A DNA stretch of 64,000 nt from UBA927 sp964361785. Its GTDB lineage: Bacteria; Patescibacteriota; Microgenomatia; UBA10105; UBA927. The position numbers were made by a program, and so were the translations under genes. Of this stretch, positions 58,812 to 64,000 are shown one piece after another; positions within the stretch are counted from its first letter, which is position 1, and every line of letters begins with the position of its first letter. The notes under the pieces are model-generated. The model was not told the DNA's origin and made no database searches. It was given only the letters and a program-made list of their open reading frames with translations. The stretch covers positions 11,693 through 75,692 of the forward strand of contig CAYIBX010000003.1 of assembly GCA_964361785.1 (NCBI GenBank), written 5' to 3'.

Positions 58812-60614
58812 ATGAGTCCACAGCCAACCGTTGCTTCAGTTGTTGGGCAAATCAGTGAAACACGCTGGGGTCAAGTGTTGCAGAGCCCAAACGCATATGC
58901 CGTCGTTGAGGTGTATGTGGCGGATGGCGGCGCGAGACAGAGTGGCATAAACATATTCTCCAAACTCACGAATGCCTTAAGTAAAAAACGACCCACATCT
59001 CTTCATGAGACTATTGCCATAGTTGAGGGGGCTTTGACTGACGACGTGGTTACCCTTATTTTGATGGTAAAGGTGGGTGCAATATTATACGTAGCGTCGC
59101 ATGGTGGTGGGAAAGTATTTCTGAAACGCAAGCAATTGCTCGCAAAATTAGTCGATGGGACAAACGCTATTGCTGGGACGTTACTTCCAACTGATACGAT
59201 CATCGCTGCGTCTTCATGTTTTGTTTCTATATTAGGAGAAGATGAGTTGGCTTCAGTGTTTGATAATTACACTCCCCAAGAAGTGGCAGAAAAATTGACA
59301 CTTCTTTTGCATAAACATGGTGAGGCTTCAGAGGGGGGTGCGGCCTGTATATATCATGTGACAGATATCGAGGTGGAAACAAATGACGTGAGCATGGTGG
59401 ATAAAGGGATGCGTTATCAGACGAAGTCTGTCTTAAAGAGAATCATTCCGCAAAACGGTCGCACTCTATTGCGCCGTTGGTATACCATGATGCAAGAACG
59501 GTTGAAAGGAAGAACGTTTGTCTCACTTATTCCTTCGATTCTCTTTTTATTGTTTCTTATAAGCGTTGTATTAGGTATTTGGCATCAGACGGCGATAACC
59601 ACTAATTCTCGCGTGCGAAATATCATTACAGAAGCGGAACATGCATTTGAAGAAGGTACGGCACTTCTCGATTTAAATCCTGTAAAAGCCAGAGAGAGGC
59701 TGTCACACGCTAAGGCAATTTTAGATCCGTTACAAACGCGGCGTGTTACATCATCTGATATACGAAAGGCACAAATACTCTATGCGGACGTATCTACCAG
59801 TCTTACGAAAGCGATGCAAGTTTATATAGTAAGCCCGGAGTTATATTTTGACCTCTCACTTCTTAAAGCGGGAGGGAAGGCGGAGGATATGTCTCTTTTC
59901 GATTCACGTATCGGATTTCTAGATAGTGTAGGAAAAACGGTGTATGCGCTGGGGGTTCTCAATAAAAATGGAGTGATCGTTGGCGGGGGAGATTTGTTTA
60001 GTACTGCCAAACAAATCGCAGCGTATGGCGACTCGTTGTATGTGGTAACGACAGCAGGAATATCTGTAGTGAATATTCAAGATCAAAAAACAAAGCTCGA
60101 TGTGATAAAAGCAGCTCCAGAGTGGGGAACTATTGCAGATATGGATATTTTTGGCGGCAATATTTATATGCTCGATACGCTAAAAAATAGAATTTGGAAA
60201 TACGTAGCCACAGACGGTCGGGAATTTACGGAGCTTCGTGAGTATTTAAATCCGGATTCGTTTCCAGATCTTTCACGAACGACAAACATGTCTATTGATG
60301 GTTCTGTATGGTTGGGAACAAGTACAGGACAGATATTGCGTTTCACGCAAGGCAAAGAAAATACGTTTGTGCCTCAAGGTGTTGAGCCGGCAATGGGTAA
60401 GTACTTGCAGGTATATACCACCGACACGACACAAAATGTGTATGTGTATGATAGGGACAACTCAAGGATTGTTGTCTTAGATAAAGATGGATTTTATATA
60501 TCTTCGTATGTATGGAAAGAGGACATAAAACCAGTTGGATTTGTCGCTTCCGAAGCCACTAAGAAGTTCTTTTTGCTTGTCAGTGGTAAACTATATGCTC
60601 TCAAGATCCAGTAG
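58812..60614 (+). CDS. PP2C-like domain plus membrane helix plus beta-propeller protein
   Basis: 600 residues from ATG 58812. The first 190 residues have a PP2C-like sequence rhythm (AIVEGALTDDVVTLILMVKVGAILYVASHGGGKVFLKR; DTIIAASSCFVSILGEDEL), but the metal-binding Asp-Gly residues of true phosphatases are replaced, so I expect no catalysis. A membrane helix lies at 236-260, then a helical stretch and a C-terminal six-bladed-like propeller (repeats such as GTIADMDIFGGNIYMLD and RTTNMSIDGSVWLGTSTG). It could be a sensor for envelope signals; that is inference. Confidence 0.7.
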   Translation: MSPQPTVASVVGQISETRWGQVLQSPNAYAVVEVYVADGGARQSGINIFSKLTNALSKKRPTSLHETIAIVEGALTDDVVTLILMVKVGAILYVASHGGGKVFLKRKQLLAKLVDGTNAIAGTLLPTDTIIAASSCFVSILGEDELASVFDNYTPQEVAEKLTLLLHKHGEASEGGAACIYHVTDIEVETNDVSMVDKGMRYQTKSVLKRIIPQNGRTLLRRWYTMMQERLKGRTFVSLIPSILFLLFLISVVLGIWHQTAITTNSRVRNIITEAEHAFEEGTALLDLNPVKARERLSHAKAILDPLQTRRVTSSDIRKAQILYADVSTSLTKAMQVYIVSPELYFDLSLLKAGGKAEDMSLFDSRIGFLDSVGKTVYALGVLNKNGVIVGGGDLFSTAKQIAAYGDSLYVVTTAGISVVNIQDQKTKLDVIKAAPEWGTIADMDIFGGNIYMLDTLKNRIWKYVATDGREFTELREYLNPDSFPDLSRTTNMSIDGSVWLGTSTGQILRFTQGKENTFVPQGVEPAMGKYLQVYTTDTTQNVYVYDRDNSRIVVLDKDGFYISSYVWKEDIKPVGFVASEATKKFFLLVSGKLYALKIQ

Positions 60615-60616
60615 CT

Positions 60617-61081
60617 ATGAACATAGTAAATTCAAAAGCGACGTACGAATATGATATTTTGGACCGCTTTGAAGCGGGGGTCGTTTTGATGGGCAGCGAA
60701 GTAAAGTCACTTCGAGCAGGGCATGCCAAGCTAGACGGCGCGTATGTGAAAATTCTTGGCGCTGAAGCATTTTTGGTAAACGCGCATATTTTCCCGTATT
60801 CATTTGCACGTCCGCCAGCTGGCGGAGAAGGGTATGATCCCAAACGCACCAGAAAGCTCCTTATTCACAAGAGGGAGCTCATTAGTTTACAAGGAAAAAT
60901 TGAAGGCGCTCACTTGACCTTAATACCCCTTTCTTGGTATACTACGGGCCACCGTCTGAAGTTAGAAGTAGGCTTGGGACGGGGGAAAAAGCAATACGAA
61001 AAACGAGAAAAAAAACGACGAGAAGACCAAAAAAGAGAGTTGGAAAGAGAATACAGAGGGAAGATAAAGTTAAGAAGATAA
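60617..61081 (+). CDS. smpB: SsrA-binding protein SmpB
   Basis: 154 residues. Standard SmpB order: NSKATYEYDILDRFEAGVVL, GSEVKSLRAGHAKLDGAYV, DPKRTRKLLIHKRELISL and the basic C-terminal tail (GKKQYEKREKKRREDQKREL). It delivers tmRNA to stalled ribosomes; the tmRNA gene follows at 61165. The loop before DPKRTRKLL contains RPPAGGEG, encoded by a perfect 16-base palindrome (60811-60826) that is also found, in part, inside the xer gene. Confidence 0.94.
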   Translation: MNIVNSKATYEYDILDRFEAGVVLMGSEVKSLRAGHAKLDGAYVKILGAEAFLVNAHIFPYSFARPPAGGEGYDPKRTRKLLIHKRELISLQGKIEGAHLTLIPLSWYTTGHRLKLEVGLGRGKKQYEKREKKRREDQKRELEREYRGKIKLRR

Positions 61082-61085
61082 GAGC

Positions 61086-61160
61086 CCGCCTTCGCATAAA
61101 GCTACGGCGGACGTAAGAAACAGTAGCGCGTTCTGAAAAATCAGAACGGACAACTGTTTC
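61086..61160. repeat. GC-rich palindrome and nested hairpin between smpB and tmRNA
   Basis: CCGCC (61086-61090) with GGCGG (61106-61110) repeats the style of the tRNA-side elements. Next, GAAACAGT (61117-61124) pairs with ACTGTTTC (61153-61160), enclosing GTTCTGA-aaaa-TCAGAAC (61130-61147). It ends four bases before the mature tmRNA, so it may be a processing or transcription-attenuating structure. Confidence 0.6.
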
Positions 61161-61164
61161 TAAC

Positions 61165-61590
61165 GGGGATGATTGATTCGACGATTACGCACATTGAAAT
61201 ACTGCAAGCCGGCGATGACAAAAGAGCCGTAAAAATTTTGTTAAAATCCAGATGCTAACACATCTAAACAAGCACTTCGAGATGAACTCGCTGCCTTAAA
61301 AAAGCAACTTGCAAAGATCGAAGCCGCTTTTGTTCCTCAAGCATTACAGCTTAACGCTGTATATGCCTAACGAACCATTGCATGACAACTGTTTCTCGTG
61401 AGTTTCATGTAGTGTAAACATAGCGAGGACGTCAGAATGTTGATGATCGGCAACATTCGGAGCACAATTTCGATCAACACTATGCACAAGCGTTTGTCTA
61501 TTTTTTCTTATGCATAGAATCAAATAGACTACGCTTGTAGACGTTTTCGATTTGTTTTTTCGGACCCGAGCTCATTACTCGGCATCTCCA
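61165..61590 (+). ncRNA. ssrA: tmRNA (transfer-messenger RNA)
   Basis: 426 bases. Acceptor GGGGATG (61165-61171) pairs with CATCTCC (61583-61589, one G-U), discriminator A. The conserved GATTCGACG is near the 5' end; T arm CCGAG-CTCATTA-CTCGG. Pseudoknot PK1: CGGC (61210-61213) with GCCG (61226-61229), and CAAAA (61219-61223) with TTTTG (61236-61240). The open frame after PK1 runs, if the resume codon is GCT at 61254, for 38 codons to the TAA at 61368-61370, starting ANTSKQALRDELAALKKQ and ending LQLNAVYA. This tag is long and does not end in LAA. Exact resume codon is inferred. No CCA is encoded. Confidence 0.9.
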
Positions 61591-61701
61591 CAGACAGTAG
61601 CCGTTGCGCGTAATCGCGCAAGGCGTACTGCTGTGGATGTCCCCGCTTGGGGGCGCCACAGAAATTTGGTGCAGCCACACAAAATTTTATCTCCTTGTAC
61701 A

Positions 61702-62415
61702 ATGAGTATGAGGAGATTATTTGTGAACCTTTTAGACCTTATCTTCCCCAAGCGTTGCGTCGGGTGTGGCAGGATTGGCAATTATTTCTGTCAAAATTGT
61801 CAGTGCGCAATTCGTCTCATTTTTCACTCTGAAACTATTTGCCCAGTGTGTGAGCGCCCAGCAGTGGCTGGATTTACACATCCTATGTGTCGTACAGGAT
61901 ATACCATCGACGGATTTACAAGCTTTTTTCATTACGACGGCACTATTAAAAAAGCAGTAAAAGCACTCAAATATCGATTAGTATCCGATGTAGCCGCTGA
62001 GTTCGTTTCTTTAATACCAGAAACTTCCTTTCTCAACAGTTTTCATCACAAACTATTGCATCCAATTTTTCTCCCCATTCCGCTTCACAAGATGCGCATG
62101 CATCAGCGGGGATTTAATCAGGCTGAAATACTTGGAGGTTTTATTTCCCACAGATTGCAGATTCCCATGTACACCGATATACTTCTTCGAACACGAGAGA
62201 CAAAGCCGCAAGTCGAGATGAAAAATAAAGAAGATAGGTTAAAAAATATGCACGGTGTATTTGGATTGAATCCGAAGACACAGCATGTATTACGAAATAA
62301 ACACGTCATACTATTTGACGATGTGTTTACGACAGGCGCGACGATGCGATCTGCAGCAAGTGTCTTAAAACATGCAGGAGCAAATAGGGTTTGGGCCGTC
62401 ACTATGGCCCGATAA
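61702..62415 (+). CDS. comF: ComF family phosphoribosyltransferase-like protein
   Basis: 237 residues. N-terminal zinc-ribbon-like Cys pairs: CVGCG, CQNC and CPVC, then CRTGY; the phosphoribosyltransferase fold follows, with VILFDDVFTTGATMRSA near 200 (PRPP-binding motif) and HQRGFNQAEILG near 135. ComF is linked to DNA uptake in competent bacteria and may handle single-stranded DNA or nucleotides. It complements comM and dprA at the other end of the window. Start is uncertain between ATG 61702 and 61708; both lie by TACAAT. It starts 112 bases after the tmRNA end. Confidence 0.9.
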   Translation: MSMRRLFVNLLDLIFPKRCVGCGRIGNYFCQNCQCAIRLIFHSETICPVCERPAVAGFTHPMCRTGYTIDGFTSFFHYDGTIKKAVKALKYRLVSDVAAEFVSLIPETSFLNSFHHKLLHPIFLPIPLHKMRMHQRGFNQAEILGGFISHRLQIPMYTDILLRTRETKPQVEMKNKEDRLKNMHGVFGLNPKTQHVLRNKHVILFDDVFTTGATMRSAASVLKHAGANRVWAVTMAR

Positions 62416-62423
62416 TAAATCAT

Positions 62424-62453
62424 GTTATTATGCTAACATGTTAACATGATAAT
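62424..62453. promoter_or_regulatory. Imperfect palindrome related to the uppS palindrome
   Basis: Arms centred between 62438 and 62439, with 13 of 15 positions pairing, around GCTAACATGTTAAC. Core identical to most of the uppS-side element (TGCTAACATGTTA). It precedes the thiamine pyrophosphokinase ATG (62464) by 10 bases. Too weak as a terminator; probably a regulatory site. Confidence 0.55.
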
Positions 62454-62463
62454 ACAGTATATT

Positions 62464-63120
62464 ATGAAACAAACAATAACTAAATTTTCACACCGTATAG
62501 CAATTGTGGCTGCCGGCGTACTTTCTTACGCAATGAAAAAGCGTATAAAAAAAGCGACCTATATTATCGGCGTTGATAAGGGTGCATATTGGTTGATAGA
62601 AAATCATATAACGCCAAATATGGCGGTGGGTGATTTTGATTCCGTATCGAAGAGAGAATTAGCAACGATTGAAAAAGAAATAGGGATACTAAAGAAACAT
62701 CCCAAAGAGAAAGACGCGACGGATTTGGAGCTGGCTATTGATGAGGCTGTTTCGATGAATCCTAAAACTATAGAGCTATTTGGCGTGATTGGTACTCGCA
62801 TGGATCATATATGGGCAGGAATACAGTTGCTTCAAAATATCAAGTCGCACAATATTTTGGGATATATTGTGGATAACTTTAATGAAATATCGCTTGTTTC
62901 AGGGTTTGTCAGCCTCCATAAATCTCAAACGTATAAATATATATCATTTTTTCCATTCCATGATCGCGCTTCAGTGACCCTTTCTGGATTTCGCTACAAC
63001 GCCTCGCGACGCGTATTTGTATCAGGATCGAGTTTAGGCGTTAGCAATGAGATTGTTTCATCTCCTGCCAAGGTGGTAGTTCATGATGGGATGCTTCTTA
63101 TGGTCAGAAGTAGGGATTAG
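62464..63120 (+). CDS. thiN: Thiamine pyrophosphokinase-like protein
   Basis: 218 residues from ATG 62464. ADP/thiamine-binding features: IIGVDKGAYWLIENHI near residue 37, AVGDFDSV near 60, KDATDLELAIDEA near 86, GVIGTRMDHIWAGIQLL near 108 and a C-terminal beta domain (SGSSLGVSNE). It converts thiamine to thiamine diphosphate, so the cell probably salvages thiamine. It is preceded by the palindrome at 62424 and lies downstream of comF. Confidence 0.88.
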   Translation: MKQTITKFSHRIAIVAAGVLSYAMKKRIKKATYIIGVDKGAYWLIENHITPNMAVGDFDSVSKRELATIEKEIGILKKHPKEKDATDLELAIDEAVSMNPKTIELFGVIGTRMDHIWAGIQLLQNIKSHNILGYIVDNFNEISLVSGFVSLHKSQTYKYISFFPFHDRASVTLSGFRYNASRRVFVSGSSLGVSNEIVSSPAKVVVHDGMLLMVRSRD

Positions 63121-63155
63121 TCGGTGGCAGTGCTCTCGTGTATAATTATGCGACT

Positions 63156-63245
63156 GGAGGAGTCGCATAGCTCGGTCCATTGCGGGAGTTTGCTAAATTC
63201 CTGAGCTGTAAAAGGCTCACGTGGGTTCGAATCCCACCTCCTCCG
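63156..63245 (+). tRNA. tRNA-Ser(GCU)
   Basis: 90 bases, class II. Acceptor GGAGGAG/CTCCTCC, anticodon stem GGAGT/ATTCC with loop TTGCTAA (GCU), a long variable arm (GAGC...GCTC), T arm GTGGG-TTCGAAT-CCCAC, discriminator G. No CCA is encoded. TATAAT at 63141-63146 lies 9 bases upstream. GC-rich palindromes follow directly. Confidence 0.93.
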
Positions 63246-63370
63246 CCTTCGCTTCGCCGAAGTCATGCTTTGCATGACGAAGGCGAGCTTCGCTCGCAAT
63301 TCGGCTCGGCTTCGGCGAGATGAAATCCGCCAAGACGAGCGACAGCGGGTTTAGTTCGACGAAGCCTTGG
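63246..63370. repeat. GC-rich palindromic repeats after tRNA-Ser(GCU)
   Basis: Includes CTTCGCTTCGCCGAAG, a perfect hairpin GTCATGC-ttt-GCATGAC (63262-63278), and GCGAG/CTCGC arms. Elements of the form CCTTCGC...GCGAAGG recur after the second tRNA-Ser, upstream of the tmRNA and near 6684. No open reading frame explains the region. Confidence 0.65.
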
Positions 63371-63390
63371 CGAAGTCGACTATTACAAAT

Positions 63391-63642
63391 ATGAATTATG
63401 TCTATATTTTGAAATGTTCAGACAATAAAACTTACATTGGTTGCACAGATGATCTAAAAGACAGAATTGATCGTCATCAAAAAGGAAATGTCCCCGCAAC
63501 AAAAGATCGACTTCCCATTAAACTCGTTTCCTATTTTGCTTTTTCAAATAAATACACTGCATTTAATTTTGAAAAATATTTGAAATCCGGTTCAGGTAGA
63601 GCATTCTTAAAGAAGCATGAATTTGTTATGGACACTAGTTAA
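63391..63642 (+). CDS. GIY-YIG nuclease domain protein (UPF0213/URI-like)
   Basis: 83 residues from ATG 63391. The GIY-YIG signature is MNYVYILKCSDNKTYIGCTD (VYI and YIG), with RIDRHQKG, and FEKYLKSGSGRAFLKKH near the C-terminus. Small stand-alone GIY-YIG proteins are common in CPR genomes and may repair or cut DNA. It lies between two tRNA-Ser genes; a mobile endonuclease of tRNA sites is a possibility. Only the catalytic module is present. Confidence 0.88.
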   Translation: MNYVYILKCSDNKTYIGCTDDLKDRIDRHQKGNVPATKDRLPIKLVSYFAFSNKYTAFNFEKYLKSGSGRAFLKKHEFVMDTS

Positions 63643-63694
63643 AGTGGTAGTTTAACAGATCTATAGCCACAAAATCTGATATAATAAAGGCTCT

Positions 63695-63776
63695 GGAGGG
63701 TGGGCAGGACGGTAATGCGCGAGTCTTGAAAACTCGTGGGAGCAATCCCTAACAGGTTCGACCCCTGTATCCTCCG
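63695..63776 (+). tRNA. tRNA-Ser(UGA)
   Basis: 82 bases, class II. Acceptor GGAGGGT/ATCCTCC, anticodon stem CGAGT/ACTCG with loop CTTGAAA (UGA), variable arm GGGA/TCCC, T arm CAGG-TTCGACC-CCTG, discriminator G. No CCA is encoded. TATAAT at 63680-63685 ends 9 bases upstream, as for the other tRNA-Ser gene. Confidence 0.93.
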
Positions 63777-63850
63777 CCTTCGCTCGCCGAAGCGAGCTAC
63801 GGCGGACGCAGTCCGCAAGTAGATCGCGAAGGAGAGATTCGCTTTGCCGA
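63777..63850. repeat. GC-rich palindromic repeats after tRNA-Ser(UGA)
   Basis: Contains CTTCGCTCGCCGAAGCGAG and CTACGGCGGACGCAGTCCGC. Same family as the repeats after tRNA-Ser(GCU). The remaining bases to 63993 contain further inverted GC-rich steps and no supported gene. Confidence 0.6.
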
Positions 63851-64000
63851 AACCCGCTGTGGTGGGTGAAGGTGGGATTCGGCTCGGTTACAGCGAGATA
63901 AATCCGCATTTTTTAAAGACGCGAGAGATAAGATGAGGAGGACAACATTAGACGTGTTGCGTAATTCCCCATAATCAGGCACACTAAAGGGATATGAACA

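Noticed and set aside
63994..64000. ATG near the right edge, preceded by CACACT and AAAGGGAT
   Set aside because: Could start a gene, but only two codons are in the window.
1..64000. CRISPR arrays, IS elements, prophage genes, rRNA
   Set aside because: No regularly spaced repeats, no transposase, no phage structural genes and no rRNA signatures were seen by reading both strands.

Overview
The window looks like a chromosomal segment, including the replication origin region, of a Candidate Phyla Radiation (Patescibacteria) bacterium, probably a Parcubacteria-type lineage. The evidence is indirect: short overlapping genes, a ValRS with no C-terminal arm, a DUF4012 protein, a Gram-positive-like T4SS with many small pilin-like paralogues, a MurD/MurL pair, an intron-bearing tRNA, tRNA genes without encoded CCA, and many genes with a -10 box about 6 bases before the ATG and no Shine-Dalgarno sequence. 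The code is standard: TGA terminates several intact genes. No rRNA, CRISPR array, prophage or IS element was seen.

Layout. 1-2744 (minus): yraN (partial), comM and dprA, DNA-uptake and processing genes. 2765-5340: two toxin-antitoxin modules (AbiEii-type and AbrB/Doc) around a coiled-coil gene. 5365-8160: small membrane and secreted proteins, an initiator tRNA interrupted by a group I intron, a tRNA-Met(CAU), an FtsB/DivIC-like gene and a tyrosine recombinase. 8265-14754: valS, then efp with an EpmA-like EF-P lysyl ligase, a GNAT enzyme and a SurA-N-like protein. 14765-21105: ribosomal protein L25, DUF4012, RNase H, a flippase and an O-antigen-ligase-like protein (envelope polysaccharide). 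21115-28728: the conserved origin block rpmH-rnpA-yidD-yidC-khpB, then murD-murL, then dnaA, a DnaA-box-rich intergenic region and dnaN.

28740-46209 is a type IV secretion locus: PrgI-like protein, separate TraC-N-like protein, VirB4 ATPase, a membrane-anchored HExxH protein and a small anchored protein on the minus strand; a divergent VirD4/HerA-like ATPase; a RelBE-like module with a broken toxin; nadD; a 1201-residue protein of unknown function; a VirB6-like protein; and six tandem two-helix pilin-like genes. Two more pilin-like genes lie at 55247-56073 beside a secreted SpoIID-type protein.

46264-55245 (plus) starts with an ECF sigma factor and two membrane proteins and continues as a near-continuous mevalonate operon: HMG-CoA reductase, HMG-CoA synthase, thiolase, DUF35 protein, mevalonate kinase, an unknown 93-residue protein, phosphomevalonate kinase, mevalonate diphosphate decarboxylase, then undecaprenyl diphosphate synthase. 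These genes lead from acetyl-CoA to IPP and to the polyprenyl carrier used by the peptidoglycan and polysaccharide genes elsewhere in the window. The synthase-thiolase-DUF35 order is the archaeal arrangement.

56136-64000: SpoIID-like protein, PH-domain membrane protein, a PP2C-like/propeller protein, smpB followed by a tmRNA with an unusually long predicted tag, comF, thiamine pyrophosphokinase, and two tRNA-Ser genes flanking a GIY-YIG gene and bordered by GC-rich palindromic repeats. The same kind of palindrome also occurs inside the smpB, xer and probably valS reading frames.
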